Assembly: GCF_000220525.1 (NCBI RefSeq)
Contig: NZ_AFPK01000062.1
Coordinates: 46,163 to 110,162 of the forward strand
DNA length: 64,000 bases
From: Ochrovirga pacifica
Lineage (GTDB): Bacteria; Bacteroidota; Bacteroidia; Flavobacteriales; Flavobacteriaceae
Direction of reading: 5' to 3'
Shown here: piece by piece, positions 45,554-56,197 of the stretch
Position numbering within the stretch: position 1 is the stretch's first letter
How the letters are laid out: each line of letters opens with the position of its first letter
The notes under the pieces: generated by a model
Databases searched by the model: none
Told to the model about the DNA's origin: nothing
What the model saw: the letters and a program-made list of their open reading frames with translations, nothing else
Program-made: the position numbers and the translations under genes

Positions 45554-48076
45554 CTATTTGGTTTCTATAAATACCTGATTGCTTTCTAATTTTGGAGAAG
45601 TTGCTTTGATCAACACAGCTCCTTTTTTGTCTTTTAACGATTGTACCAACAACAACGCACGTCCTTTGGATGTAACCAAGCTATTGCTTTGGTAATCTTG
45701 TGTGTTGTTCAACGCTCCATTATCTACACCCAAAACACGTATGTCTCCATTCACTTCAAAAGTCAATTTTACATCTTCTGTGGTTACATTTAGCCCATCT
45801 TTATCCACCAATTGTGCCACCACATGCGCTACTTCGTACCCATCGGCATTTAAGCTTGTTTGGTCTGTAGTCAATACAATTCCTACAGCTTTTCCTGTCG
45901 TTTGTAATATGTATTCTACCTCTTGTCCATCAAAACCACCACGAGCTGATAAGGTTCCTGGCTCAAACGGTACTGCCCAACGCAAAATACGATCAGGACT
46001 TCCACTTAAGCTTCTCCATCCTAATGATTTTCCGTTTAAAGACAATTCTACTTTGTGTAAATTGGTTGGTACTTCTACAATTACGGTCTGTCCTTTTTTG
46101 TAATTCCAGTGCTTTTGGGCACGGCTGTTGTTCCATTTTAAGAACTTTGCTGATTTGATTTTTACTTTTCCGCTCAATTCATCTACCATCAAAGAGTCTT
46201 TTACAGGATACGTTCCTACAGACACGTGTGGTTTGTTGACCCAGATAGATTTAAAATGATCAAATCCTTCTTTTTTGAATCCTGCAAAATCCAAAATATC
46301 ACCATCCCATCCTTTGTTTGGCCATTTGTTATGTGCTTCTCCCATGTAGTCAATTCCTGTCCACATATACATACTGTAAATCATAGGGTCTTCAATAATC
46401 GAATTCCACTCTTCCCAAGTACCTGAGTTTTCATTCCCCGTAAAATGCAAATCTGGATAGTTTTTTTTACTCCAATCGTATTGGTTTACTTGGTAACTAA
46501 ACCCAACTATATCTAAGGTTTGTGCATACCCTGAAGCCAAACTCGCTACGGGAATAATTAGGTTTGCAGTTACAGGACGTGTATTATCAATTTCGCGTGT
46601 CCAGTTGGCCAAACGTTGTGCAGTTTCTGTTAACTTGTACTTTCTGTCTGGTAAATTTTTGTAACGCTTTTGCATTTCCTCTGCCGTAATGTTTGGCAAA
46701 CGATTCCAATACCCTTTAGCACCTGGATCCCACAAACCACTTACATGACGGTAGTGCTCATAAGTCCATTCAATCTCATTTCCTATACTCCATTCAAAAA
46801 TCGATGGATGGTTGCGATCTCTCAACATCGAACGTGTCAAATCGCTTTTTCCCCATTCTTGAAAATGATTGGTATATCCTTCTGTAATAGCATCTGGTTC
46901 ACGCTCTTGCATGTTCCAACGTTTGTCTTTTGGGTTGTCAAACTCATCAAAAATTTCTGCTTGCACCAACAAACCTAACTCATCACACAAGTCGTAAAAC
47001 TCTTGAGAAAACGGATTGTGCGAAGTACGAATGGCATTTACCCCCGCTTCTTTTAAAGCCAACAATCTGCGTTTCCAAACTCCTTTAGGTACTGCTGTAC
47101 CTACCAAACCACCATCATGATGGATACACACTCCTTTTACAAAAGTTGATTTTCCATTTAAAAAGAAACCTTGGTCTTTTTTGTGCTCTATAGTACGTAT
47201 TCCAAAAGGTGTTGTGTAAGTATCTACTACTTGACCTTGTACCACAATTTGCGTAATAGCTTTGTACATATTAGGGCTGTCTATATCCCATAATTTTGGT
47301 TCAATAACTTTTAAGGTCTGCGTAAATGCCTCCTCTTTGTTAGAAGAAACTTTTGCCTCTTGCTTTTGGGTTGTGATGGCATTTCCTGCAGCATCTATAA
47401 TTTTGGTAACAATGTTAAATCTAGTGCTTCTTCTTCTATCATTTTTCACCTTTGTTTCTAATTTTACCAAGGCATGCCCTTTGGTGATTTCTGGTGTTGT
47501 AACATAAGTTCCCCAGATAGGAATGTGTAATTTGTTTGCGGTGATTAGCTTGACTTTTCTATAAATTCCACTCCCCGTGTACCAACGGCTGTCTGCATAT
47601 CTTGAATGATCTACATGAACTGTTAATACATTGTCTGAACCATCTGTTTTTAATTTAGATGTCAAGTCAAAGTGAGTAGGAGAATATCCATAAGGGTTTT
47701 CACCCAATTTTTGTCCGTTCAACCAAAAAGTAGCATTGTTGTACACCCCGTCAAACAGCACGTAAGCTTTTTCTTTTGTTACATCAATCGGAGTTTTAAA
47801 ATGTTTTTGATACACTCCTACACCCCCAGGCAAATATCCCGTTGCTCCTTCTAGGTCTTTGCTAAAAGAAAATTCTACACTCCAATCATGTGGTAAACGA
47901 ACGTCTCGCCAATCTGTATCTTTTAAAGGCAAATTAGAAGGAAGCTCTGTTCCTTTTTGTAACTGGAATTTCCAATCAAAATTAAAATCGTGTTCTCTTT
48001 GTTGTGCTGTCATTGTGGTAGAAGCTAACAAAATAGCTACTAAAACCTTAGCTCCTCTTAGGATAAGTCTCCTCAT
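45554..48076 (-). CDS. GH2 beta-galactosidase-like enzyme
   Basis: This 840-residue protein has a probable signal peptide (TMTAQ). The domain order is sugar-binding (about 27-190: DWRDVRLPHDWSVEF, GGVGVYQKHF, FDGVYNNATFWLNG), immunoglobulin-like (about 195-295), and TIM barrel (about 300-600) with IRTSHNP and acid/base E434 in WSIGNEIEW. The likely nucleophile is E549 in HFTGNENSGT. A C-terminal beta domain follows (VAQLVDKDGLNVT). GH2 covers beta-galactosidase, -mannosidase and -glucuronidase. With the GH117 nearby, a beta-galactosidase on agar- or carrageenan-type oligomers is most likely. It starts the two-gene unit with the sulfatase at 44141. Confidence 0.88.
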   Translation of the reverse strand: MRRLILRGAKVLVAILLASTTMTAQQREHDFNFDWKFQLQKGTELPSNLPLKDTDWRDVRLPHDWSVEFSFSKDLEGATGYLPGGVGVYQKHFKTPIDVTKEKAYVLFDGVYNNATFWLNGQKLGENPYGYSPTHFDLTSKLKTDGSDNVLTVHVDHSRYADSRWYTGSGIYRKVKLITANKLHIPIWGTYVTTPEITKGHALVKLETKVKNDRRRSTRFNIVTKIIDAAGNAITTQKQEAKVSSNKEEAFTQTLKVIEPKLWDIDSPNMYKAITQIVVQGQVVDTYTTPFGIRTIEHKKDQGFFLNGKSTFVKGVCIHHDGGLVGTAVPKGVWKRRLLALKEAGVNAIRTSHNPFSQEFYDLCDELGLLVQAEIFDEFDNPKDKRWNMQEREPDAITEGYTNHFQEWGKSDLTRSMLRDRNHPSIFEWSIGNEIEWTYEHYRHVSGLWDPGAKGYWNRLPNITAEEMQKRYKNLPDRKYKLTETAQRLANWTREIDNTRPVTANLIIPVASLASGYAQTLDIVGFSYQVNQYDWSKKNYPDLHFTGNENSGTWEEWNSIIEDPMIYSMYMWTGIDYMGEAHNKWPNKGWDGDILDFAGFKKEGFDHFKSIWVNKPHVSVGTYPVKDSLMVDELSGKVKIKSAKFLKWNNSRAQKHWNYKKGQTVIVEVPTNLHKVELSLNGKSLGWRSLSGSPDRILRWAVPFEPGTLSARGGFDGQEVEYILQTTGKAVGIVLTTDQTSLNADGYEVAHVVAQLVDKDGLNVTTEDVKLTFEVNGDIRVLGVDNGALNNTQDYQSNSLVTSKGRALLLVQSLKDKKGAVLIKATSPKLESNQVFIETK

Positions 48077-48166
48077 GTTCTATACTGATTTGTGGTTAAG
48101 CAATGAATGCCCACCTTGTTTGGGCGAGCATTCAAAAATTAATATTTTGGATTTTTGGTTTCTATT

Positions 48167-50002
48167 TTATTTCAATTTTAATTGATAATCGTGTGCTCCG
48201 GGAGCAAAATTACTTCTAAAAACTTCTGTTCCTGTTCCTCTTTTTCCCCAGTTTACTTCTACTCTATTATCCCCCAACAAAATATTGGTCAATTTTTCTT
48301 TCATTTGTTTTACAATCTTGCTATATTTTTTATTGTAAGCAAGGTTGTTGAGTTCTTTTGGATCTTTTTTCATATCGTACAAAGCCATGTCTAGCTCTTT
48401 GTCTGTAGCGGTTAAAGCCCATTCCATGTTTTCTCCACGTTTCTTATTAGGACGTGTTTGCATAGAAAACACATAATCATGAGTACGAATATATCCTCTT
48501 GGCCCTGTAACTGCATGCCCTTCCCCTAGAATATAATCTCTTTTGGGTGCTTTTTTTGAGGCTACTTTTTGCATGTCTACTCCATCTAAATAGCTGTAAG
48601 ACTCCTTTTTTAAATCTGCTCCTCCTGCAGCCATAATGGTCGGTGCAATATCAACAAATTCGGTAAAATCTTTCACTACTTTTCCTTCTGGAAAGGCTTT
48701 TTTATCGGAGGACACCACCACAATAGGATTGTGACTGTCAATTTTCCAAGAAGTAAATTTAGACACCGCTCCGTGATCGTTTAACTTCCAACCGTGGTCT
48801 CCACATACATATACAATTATCCATTCTTGTTGGTTTGCCTTACTGTAGGCAATAAAATCATCTACAGACTGACCAATCAAAGCATCACCGTAGGCACAAA
48901 AAGCATAATAATCTTGAATCATTTTTTGTTTTTGTTCTGATGTGTAGTGATCGGAATAAGAAGCTTTTACTTGCTTCTGCAGTTGCTTAGGCATTTTTTG
49001 CAACTCCTTTGTATCAAAATTAGGTACTTTGTAACTATGTTTCTGAAAACGCTCTCTGTAACTCGCCGGGGGCAATACAGGCGTATGTGGAAAATCAAAT
49101 CCTATTTGACAAAACAAAGGTTTTGAAGTGTTAACTCCATGAAACGTTCTAGACCCAGCCTTAAATTTTTGATTTTGATTCTTTAAAAAATCTCCAAAAA
49201 TAGATGCGTAATATCCGTCTCTGGTTTTCCCAGCTTTCCTTGGACTAACCCCACTAATAATTGGAGCAGAAAATGGTGTTAAAGGCCCTTTCTTTTTGTT
49301 GTACTCCATAAACAAATCATACTTTTCCACCACTTTTTGTGCCTCTCCTTTGTGTTCTGGAAATCGTGCTTCTAAATCGGCAGATCGGTATTCAAACTTT
49401 CTATCTTCGGTTACAAAAAACTCCATTTGTTTGATGGGTTTCTTTAATTTTTCTCCATTCAACTCGTAAAACCAATCTTTTCCCCAATCAGTTAAACCAT
49501 CTTTGCGCAATTGTTTAAAGCTAATGTCTTGTTGATACATTCGAGCTGCTTTTGCCCCTTTAGCTGTCTTGGTTTTTAAACGTACTCCTAACTTTCCTAT
49601 GTGTAAGGTTTGGTATCCCAAAGACTCCATCTGTTCTGGCAAAGTTGGTTTAAAATGGGCTGCATTGTTGTTGTGATATTCAAACTCATATACTCCAGAA
49701 CGAAAAGTGTAACGCCCGTAATGCATCAGTGCACGAGAAGGAGCACAACCTGTTGCTTGACAATAAGTGTTGATAAACGTAGTTCCCATTTTGGTTAAAC
49801 GGTCTACATTAGGAGACTCTACATATCCCAACTCACTCATTTCTTTTCCCGTAAGTATTTTGTTAAACGCTCTTATGGCATCGTAACGTTGATCGTCGGT
49901 TACAATCCATAAAACATTAGGTTGCTGTTGTGCAAACGTTATTTTTGAACATAAGACAAACGTAAAAAACAACACTTTGTTCATTCTATTCGGTATTTTC
50001 AT
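48167..50002 (-). CDS. S1 sulfatase, tandem copy A
   Basis: This 611-residue protein has a signal peptide (ITFAQ); an alternative start at ATG 49984 gives a shorter leader. [22 protein letters not shown] gives the metal-binding DD, and the formylglycine motif is C86-A-P-S-R90 ([20 protein letters not shown]). The conserved blocks [15 protein letters not shown] and [22 protein letters not shown] follow. It is nearly as long as and colinear with copy B (50254-52086), including [14 protein letters not shown] and [17 protein letters not shown]. The tandem pair probably arose by duplication and may act on different sulfate positions of one glycan (inference). Confidence 0.9.
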   Translation of the reverse strand: MKIPNRMNKVLFFTFVLCSKITFAQQQPNVLWIVTDDQRYDAIRAFNKILTGKEMSELGYVESPNVDRLTKMGTTFINTYCQATGCAPSRALMHYGRYTFRSGVYEFEYHNNNAAHFKPTLPEQMESLGYQTLHIGKLGVRLKTKTAKGAKAARMYQQDISFKQLRKDGLTDWGKDWFYELNGEKLKKPIKQMEFFVTEDRKFEYRSADLEARFPEHKGEAQKVVEKYDLFMEYNKKKGPLTPFSAPIISGVSPRKAGKTRDGYYASIFGDFLKNQNQKFKAGSRTFHGVNTSKPLFCQIGFDFPHTPVLPPASYRERFQKHSYKVPNFDTKELQKMPKQLQKQVKASYSDHYTSEQKQKMIQDYYAFCAYGDALIGQSVDDFIAYSKANQQEWIIVYVCGDHGWKLNDHGAVSKFTSWKIDSHNPIVVVSSDKKAFPEGKVVKDFTEFVDIAPTIMAAGGADLKKESYSYLDGVDMQKVASKKAPKRDYILGEGHAVTGPRGYIRTHDYVFSMQTRPNKKRGENMEWALTATDKELDMALYDMKKDPKELNNLAYNKKYSKIVKQMKEKLTNILLGDNRVEVNWGKRGTGTEVFRSNFAPGAHDYQLKLK

Positions 50003-50198
50003 AAACTTGAATTTTAAATTATTTTTTGTTTCCTCATAGATTCAAAATTCTGAACTATTTTGGGGATTCAAGTTTACTTTTAGAAAGATAAATTTACTGT
50101 AAACCTCATACCAAACTAAAACACAAATGGTCAACTTACTACCTCTATTGATGAATCTTTACTGAACAACAACTAGACAAACGAATCGCAAAAAAACA

Positions 50199-50232
50199 AA
50201 CCCTTTTAAAACACACTCGTTTTAAAAGGGTT
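50199..50232 (-). terminator. Intrinsic terminator after sulfatase copy B
   Basis: A 14-bp perfect stem (AACCCTTTTAAAAC and its complement) with a 6-nt loop is followed on the minus strand by TGTTTTTTTG. It lies 22 bp past the stop at 50254, so the sulfatase pair is not one simple transcript. Confidence 0.88.
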
Positions 50233-50253
50233 GGCATGTATATGCTTATTATC

Positions 50254-52086
50254 TTAATCTAAATCCAATTGAAAATCATGAGCCCCTGGAGCAAAATTAC
50301 TTCGGTAAATTTTAGTTCCAGTTCCCCATCTTTCCCAGTTAATTTCTACACGATTATCTCCCAACACAATGTTTAGCAACTTCTCTTTCATTTTCTGAGC
50401 CACCTTTTTGTATTTTTTATCAAACGCTACGTTGTTCAACTCCATTGGGTCTTTGGTTGTGTGGTACAATGCAGGATCTAACTCTTCCCAAGAAGCAGAC
50501 AGTGCCCATTCCATGTTCTCTCCTTCTTTTTTGTTAGGTCTTGTTTTTAAAGACAAAACGTAATCTTTTGTTCTTATGTACGCTCTTGGCCCAATTACAG
50601 CATGGGTTTCCCCTAAAACATAATCTCTTCTAGGAGCTTTGTTTGCTGCTGTTGCTGCCAAATCCAATCCATCTAAATGTTGGTATTCCTGTTTAGACAA
50701 GTCTGCTCCGGCTGCCTTCAATGCTGTTGGGGCAATGTCTACAAACTCAGTAAACTCTCTTACCACTTTTCCTGCAGGAAATTTCTTTTTATCGGAAGAA
50801 ATTACAATAATCGGATTGTGGCTGTCTAGTTCCCAAGGCGTAAATTTAGAAATCGCACCATGTTCGTTCAATTTCCAACCATGATCTCCACAAACGTAAA
50901 TCACCATCCAAGGTTGATTGTGTTTTTTACTATAAGCCTTAAAATCATTTACAGCTTGTCCTACCAAAGCATCTCCATAAGCACAAAAAGCATAGTAATC
51001 CTGAATCATTTTTTGTTTTTCCTCATCGGTAAAATGATACGAGGGCTTGTTGTTTAACAACCTTTTAATTTGTTGTGGTACATCTGCCAATTCTGATGTG
51101 TTAAATTCAGGAACCTTATAGGTATGCTTTGCAAAACGAGCTCTATAATCAGCTGGAGGCAATACAGGCGTATGAGGAAAATCAAAGCCGATGTGAGCAA
51201 AAACAGGTTTCTTAGGATCCACTCCTTTAAACTTTAGCTTACCTGCATGAAACTCCTGATTTTCGTTTTCTAAATACTCGTTTAAGAAGTGTGCATAGTA
51301 CCCATCTCTGGTTTTCCCTGCGGGTTGCGGACTTACTCCAGAAATAATCATTCCTTTGTACTTAGATGGTGCTTTTCCTTTTTTGTAATGCCTTAGCAAA
51401 TCGTACTTTTTTGTCACCTCATCCGCTACATGTTTGTACTGATCTGTTTGTTGATTTAACTGCTCCGAAACATATTCAAACTTTCCTTCTGGTGTTACAA
51501 AGTAAGACATGTCTTTAATAGGTTTCTCAAACGTTTGTCCTTCTACTTGTTTCCACCATCCACCACCTCCGTAGTCTGTAAAACCTTCTTCTCCTAAGGA
51601 TCTAAAATCCATATCGGTTTGATAGACTTTATGAGTTTTGGTTTTTCCATCAGGACGTAATCCTTTTAAACGATAACCTAATTTTCCTACATGAAATGTT
51701 TGGTATCCCAAATCGGCCAATTGCTCTGGAAAAGAAGGTCGCATATGCTCGGCAGCGTTGTTATGGTATTCAAACTCATACACCCCTGAACGGAACGGAT
51801 ATCGTCCTTGATGCATGGCTGCTCTAGAGGGTGCACAGCCTGTTGCCTGACAATAGGTATTTATAAATGTTGTTCCTTCGGCAGCTAATGCATCTACATT
51901 AGGAGATTCTATATACCCCAATTCGTTTTCTTCTTTTCCGTGTAATGCTTGGTTAAACGTTTTTACAGAATCGTAACGCTGGTCGTCGGTTACAATCCAT
52001 AAAATATTAGGTTGTTGCTGTGCATATATTTGCTTAGCCCCCATTATTAACAAAGCCGTTACTACTAGTTTATTGAATGTTATCAT
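50254..52086 (-). CDS. S1 sulfatase, tandem copy B
   Basis: This 610-residue protein has a signal peptide (IYAQ). [22 protein letters not shown], formylglycine motif C84-A-P-S-R88 ([29 protein letters not shown]), [16 protein letters not shown] and [22 protein letters not shown] align end to end with copy A, with matching C-termini ([10 protein letters not shown]). It is an active-looking enzyme by motif content. The pair stands between the T9SS beta-helix protein and the GH2 gene. Each copy has its own leader; a terminator lies between them. Confidence 0.9.
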   Translation of the reverse strand: MITFNKLVVTALLIMGAKQIYAQQQPNILWIVTDDQRYDSVKTFNQALHGKEENELGYIESPNVDALAAEGTTFINTYCQATGCAPSRAAMHQGRYPFRSGVYEFEYHNNAAEHMRPSFPEQLADLGYQTFHVGKLGYRLKGLRPDGKTKTHKVYQTDMDFRSLGEEGFTDYGGGGWWKQVEGQTFEKPIKDMSYFVTPEGKFEYVSEQLNQQTDQYKHVADEVTKKYDLLRHYKKGKAPSKYKGMIISGVSPQPAGKTRDGYYAHFLNEYLENENQEFHAGKLKFKGVDPKKPVFAHIGFDFPHTPVLPPADYRARFAKHTYKVPEFNTSELADVPQQIKRLLNNKPSYHFTDEEKQKMIQDYYAFCAYGDALVGQAVNDFKAYSKKHNQPWMVIYVCGDHGWKLNEHGAISKFTPWELDSHNPIIVISSDKKKFPAGKVVREFTEFVDIAPTALKAAGADLSKQEYQHLDGLDLAATAANKAPRRDYVLGETHAVIGPRAYIRTKDYVLSLKTRPNKKEGENMEWALSASWEELDPALYHTTKDPMELNNVAFDKKYKKVAQKMKEKLLNIVLGDNRVEINWERWGTGTKIYRSNFAPGAHDFQLDLD

Positions 52087-52224
52087 CTGTGTTTAAAATT
52101 TAGTGAGATAAAAATACAAGAAGCAAAACAAACCTAAATAAAGATGGCATACCTTTCCGTAACACAAATGATTTCATCTTTAATTTGTCTATGCAAAATC
52201 TATCTTTATAAAAACTTTACAAAC

Positions 52225-54624
52225 TTAGTATAGTAGTATTTTTTGAGCTCTAGTTTTACCATTCAAAGACAAAACAACCATGTATACGTTGGTTGCCAAG
52301 TTGGACGTGTTAATTCTATACACTGAGCTATGTTCTCCTGTATACTGATGTACTTGCTGCCCCAAGCTATTAAGTATTCGCACTTGTATTTGCTGTATTT
52401 TGGGTTGATGTATGTACACCACCAATTCTTGAAGTTCTTGATTTATTTCTAAAGAAAATTCACGCTCTGTTTCTATAGGTTCCGATTTTTTTAACGAATT
52501 TATAGGCTCTAAAATCCATAAGCTTTCTGCATTGGTAGCACTTGGCTCACCGTTTGTTTTGGCAATTTCTAACTGAGCTGATGTCTGGGATTGAAACAAC
52601 CTAGATTTACGTTCATTTCCACCAGGCATTAATTCGTACATTTCTAGACCATTTTGTTCATGTTTTCTAAAATACCAAAAAGGCAAAGCCATTACTTGAT
52701 TTTTGGGATAACTTTGTTTGGCATAAATTTTCTCGTCTGTTCCGTTGTTTATATCTCCTAGTGTATAACCTCTGTATACTTCTAAATAATTTTTAGTTGC
52801 TGTATTTTTTAGATGATGGTAGTAGGGATATTTAAACGCTATTTCCCAAATTGCGGTACTGTCTAGAGGCTTTTCTGCCACCAAACCTACCGTGTCTTTT
52901 TCCTGCAAAGCTACTAGGTACGCTCCCGTAGCTTTGTTTTTTATATAGTATTTAGAAGACACCTCTAAAGTAGATTGTGCATCATGTAACAGCACTTTTT
53001 TCTGAATCTTAGCAGATGGATATTCTACAGTATTAGATAAATCTCCTTGCCATTCTTTGTAAGCCAATATTCCATCTTTTGCAGACAAACCAGTGTTTTG
53101 GCTAAACAGAAGGTTTTTTGTAGGCAATTCATAAGCTAAAAAAGTAGATTCTCCTCCGTGATCGTAAGTAAAATCAAACGTAATGTCATTGGGATTGCTC
53201 GCTTTAGCTTGACTAAAATCGTTGTTCTGAAAGATTACGTTGTAAGGAGCATTGCTAGATATAATCCATGCATAGGTTCCTTTCCAAACATTATTGGTAA
53301 TGGTAATATCATGCGCTTGTTGGGTTTCTCTATCTATGTATAAACCTCTAGCTGGCTTGATATGTTCAAAGGTATTGCCATCAATTAAAAAATGATGTCC
53401 AAATTCTTCTATATGAATCATATCTACATCTTTTCTATATCCCAAAAAGTGATTATTGGTTACGTTTACATAAGAACACTTAGACGAGATTCCCAAACCA
53501 GTACCATCTAACAAACAATGGGTAATGGTACTTCCATTTTGATTCCACACTACAGGATATTCGTCATTTCCAGCATCCAAAGAGATGGCTCGGACGTTGT
53601 AATTTACCGCATCAAAATCGGGTTTAAAAAAGCAATGACTCATCAAAAAATTTGGAGCTTGATTCAACCGTCCTCTACGATTTAAAAAATAACCTCCCTG
53701 AGAAAAATTCTCAAAAGAACATTGACGAAATGTAATACCCGCACCACTACCTCCAAACACCTGAACTTTTCCATTTTTTAGTCGTAGGTTTTCAAAAACT
53801 AGGTTTTGATAATGCAAGCCATTCAAATCATCATCTCCATATGTAGTATGCGCAACCCTTACAAATACATAGGGAGTAGTGGCTGCTGCTTGTAGTTCTA
53901 AGTGGCACAAACGCACCTGATGGGAACGAATGTGTAATTGTTTTAAATTCTGAAAGCTGGTTTTTATTCCGTAAGCTCCTTTGTGTACTGCATTAAGGGT
54001 TGGCACAAAACCACTAATGCATACTGCTTTGTCTATAGCAAAGGACTTGCCTTGAAAATTGTACACCGCACTTTTAAACAACAGAGTATCTCCTTCACGA
54101 GCATTGCTAATTGCGGTTTGTATGTTGCTTACCAAAGTACTTCCTGTACTTGTTGGATACAAGGCATCAAAATCAATCAATGTAGTGCTAGGACGACTGG
54201 CTACAATGTTTAAAAAATAATTGTAGTTTACCGTTGCATGTCCGTTAAAAGAAACACTTACTTGCAGCATTTGTGTGTTGGCATGATCTCCATCACCCAC
54301 GCTTAATAAGTAATCTTGTGGTACGGTAATTTGATGGTTGATAAGCCCGTTGTAAGGTGCTTGTGTAGCAACTTCTACTTGGTGTACTTGCAATGGATTG
54401 CTCCATGTACCTTTGGCAAACGTTAGCAAACGGATACGCACTACTTGAGCAGTAGTCTCTGTATACGTGCCTTTTACATTAAGTGTTTCTCCCCTAGCCC
54501 ATAACCCAATATGATCTCTGTGTTTGGGATAAGCAAAACCGCTTACTTCTGTCACCTCCACATGCTGAGCCCAAGAAACAAAAGACATCAACAACCCAAA
54601 AAGTACAGGAAGCAAGCGTTTCAT
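52225..54624 (-). CDS. Large T9SS-sorted beta-helix protein, possible polysaccharide-acting enzyme
   Basis: This 799-residue protein has a signal peptide (SWAQ). An N-terminal beta-sandwich (about 20-150) precedes a parallel beta-helix (about 150-510) with patterns such as IQTAISNAREGDTLLF, GAGITFRQCSFENFSQGGYFLNRRG, NVTNNHFLGYRKDVDMIHIEEFGHHFLIDGNTF and DITITNNVWKGTYAWIISSNAPYNVIFQNNDFS. A third beta domain with KYYIKNKATGAYLVALQ (ricin-B-like, about 555-700) follows, then a T9SS type A domain (RILNSLGQQVHQYTG, VYMVVLSLNGKTRAQKILLY). The beta-helix resembles PL6/chondroitinase-B-type folds, but no lyase catalytic Lys/Arg set could be confirmed. It is a surface or secreted protein of the galactan block. 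Confidence 0.7.
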   Translation of the reverse strand: MKRLLPVLFGLLMSFVSWAQHVEVTEVSGFAYPKHRDHIGLWARGETLNVKGTYTETTAQVVRIRLLTFAKGTWSNPLQVHQVEVATQAPYNGLINHQITVPQDYLLSVGDGDHANTQMLQVSVSFNGHATVNYNYFLNIVASRPSTTLIDFDALYPTSTGSTLVSNIQTAISNAREGDTLLFKSAVYNFQGKSFAIDKAVCISGFVPTLNAVHKGAYGIKTSFQNLKQLHIRSHQVRLCHLELQAAATTPYVFVRVAHTTYGDDDLNGLHYQNLVFENLRLKNGKVQVFGGSGAGITFRQCSFENFSQGGYFLNRRGRLNQAPNFLMSHCFFKPDFDAVNYNVRAISLDAGNDEYPVVWNQNGSTITHCLLDGTGLGISSKCSYVNVTNNHFLGYRKDVDMIHIEEFGHHFLIDGNTFEHIKPARGLYIDRETQQAHDITITNNVWKGTYAWIISSNAPYNVIFQNNDFSQAKASNPNDITFDFTYDHGGESTFLAYELPTKNLLFSQNTGLSAKDGILAYKEWQGDLSNTVEYPSAKIQKKVLLHDAQSTLEVSSKYYIKNKATGAYLVALQEKDTVGLVAEKPLDSTAIWEIAFKYPYYHHLKNTATKNYLEVYRGYTLGDINNGTDEKIYAKQSYPKNQVMALPFWYFRKHEQNGLEMYELMPGGNERKSRLFQSQTSAQLEIAKTNGEPSATNAESLWILEPINSLKKSEPIETEREFSLEINQELQELVVYIHQPKIQQIQVRILNSLGQQVHQYTGEHSSVYRINTSNLATNVYMVVLSLNGKTRAQKILLY

Positions 54625-54636
54625 CGTGTGTTGTTT

Positions 54637-55899
54637 TTAATGTTTATGTGTTCCTAAAATACGTTCTTTCTGTTTTTTACTCAACCCTTGTCGGTAATAC
54701 ACATCGGGTTTGTGATTTACACGGTGTTGTTTCATTTCTGGATCGTGTATATCGCGACTTAAATCACAATCAAAACGTACCAACATAGAATGGAAGGTAT
54801 TCCAATTGGTTACATTGATAAAATGTGCCATTCCCCATGTAATTCCTCTACCATCTTTGGTGTTGGTAAACGCATCGGGTACATAGGGTGCTGCTGCGTA
54901 CGGCATCATTTCGGTAATTGAGGCAATCTCAAAATTTACCCAATCTTTAGCATATTGAATGGTGTTGTGCTCTGGTCCGTCTTTGTACACCAATGCTGCC
55001 ACTCCTTCTTTAAACGGAAACAAAGACGTTTCGTGTCCAGAAGTAATCAACGGATTTAGTGGATGTTTTTTAAAAGGTCCTAGAGGATTATCAGCAATAG
55101 CCAATCCTTGCATACGTACCAAATCTGGTTTTTCTCCAAAATCCGACTTGTAATAAATGTAAACTTTTCCATTGTGTACCAAAGGATATGGGTCGTGAAT
55201 GGAATACTGATCCCATTCTCCTGGTGCTCCGTTTGGAATGACAATCTTGTTGTACGGAGTCCAAGGTCCTTCAGGAGAATCTGCCCAAGAAACCGCTACC
55301 GGACAATCGTCTCCACGCTTTCCACTAGCCTCCATAAATCCTTGATAGTACAAATAGTATTTTCCTTCCCACTCCAAAATATCAGTAGTGGTTACCGATC
55401 TCCATCCAACCAAGGGTTTTTCGGGTCTTTTGATGGCTACCCCTTGCTCTTCCCATGTAAAACCATCGGTAGAAGTAGCGTACCAAATTTCTGCCAAATC
55501 CCAATCAGACGAGGGAATGGTATCGTTGCTTTTGGCTGCCCCTTGTGGAGGTGTAGGTGTATTTCTATACGTATACCATACGTAGTATTTTCCGTTGTGT
55601 TTAATGATTTTTGAGGGATCTCTACGCGAAATTGTTCCATCGTTGTTATGGTAATCAAAACCTTTTAACTGGGTGTATTTAAACTGACTAAACAGTTCGT
55701 TATTATGTGGTTGCGGTGCTTCGTAATCGGTATAAATACGTTCCATAGCTGCACTCATGGGTCTATCTGGTTTCTTTTCCGGAAGAATAAAAGGAAATGC
55801 TCCTTTGGATTCTGTGGTAGTGCTTTGTTCTGTTTTAGAAGTCTGGCAAGAAAGCATACAAGCTACCACTCCCAACAAGCTTAAGGTCTTTTTTAACAT
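54637..55899 (-). CDS. GH117-like alpha-1,3-anhydrogalactosidase, lipoprotein
   Basis: This 420-residue protein has a lipobox (CMLSC). A five-bladed propeller includes SAAMERIYTDYEAPQPHNNELFSQF, DGTISRRDPSKIIKHNGKYYVWYTYR (candidate catalytic base D94), IHDPYPLVHNGKVYIYYKSD (D236), and SGHETSLFPF (H289/E290), ending with GITWGMAHF. This set is characteristic of GH117, whose members release 3,6-anhydro-L-galactose from neoagarooligosaccharides. A GH43-type relative is the main alternative. It is the gene nearest the start of the block and only 12 bp upstream of the T9SS beta-helix gene. A GH117 supports agar or porphyran, less so carrageenan, as the substrate. Confidence 0.8.
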   Translation of the reverse strand: MLKKTLSLLGVVACMLSCQTSKTEQSTTTESKGAFPFILPEKKPDRPMSAAMERIYTDYEAPQPHNNELFSQFKYTQLKGFDYHNNDGTISRRDPSKIIKHNGKYYVWYTYRNTPTPPQGAAKSNDTIPSSDWDLAEIWYATSTDGFTWEEQGVAIKRPEKPLVGWRSVTTTDILEWEGKYYLYYQGFMEASGKRGDDCPVAVSWADSPEGPWTPYNKIVIPNGAPGEWDQYSIHDPYPLVHNGKVYIYYKSDFGEKPDLVRMQGLAIADNPLGPFKKHPLNPLITSGHETSLFPFKEGVAALVYKDGPEHNTIQYAKDWVNFEIASITEMMPYAAAPYVPDAFTNTKDGRGITWGMAHFINVTNWNTFHSMLVRFDCDLSRDIHDPEMKQHRVNHKPDVYYRQGLSKKQKERILGTHKH

Positions 55900-56094
55900 T
55901 GATTTTTGAATTTTGTATAGATTCTTTTACGGTTTTCACAAAAATAACAAAGAAAAGTCATCTTTATGGCAACAATTGTATCCAGTAGTTCTTAACAAAA
56001 CAAGCCCTCTAATTCAAAATCCTCAGAAAATCAAGTATTTATGCAACCTATTCTATTTACTTCTGTTCTTTGCATTGGGTTCTAAAAGTTGCTA

Positions 56095-56118
56095 TGTTGA
56101 GTTTTTATCTACTCAACA
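56095..56118 (-). other. Hairpin in the gap downstream of the permease
   Basis: The arms TGTTGAGT and ACTCAACA surround an 8-nt loop. It lies about 80 bp past the permease stop (56198) and could be a weak terminator, though the T-run is poor. The rest of the 55900-56197 gap shows no gene. Confidence 0.4.
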
Positions 56119-56197
56119 CAGTTTCCATCCTTCCTATTTCTTCCTAAAAATCAATAAAAAACATCGTGTACATAACTACAAAAGCAGCATCAATAAG

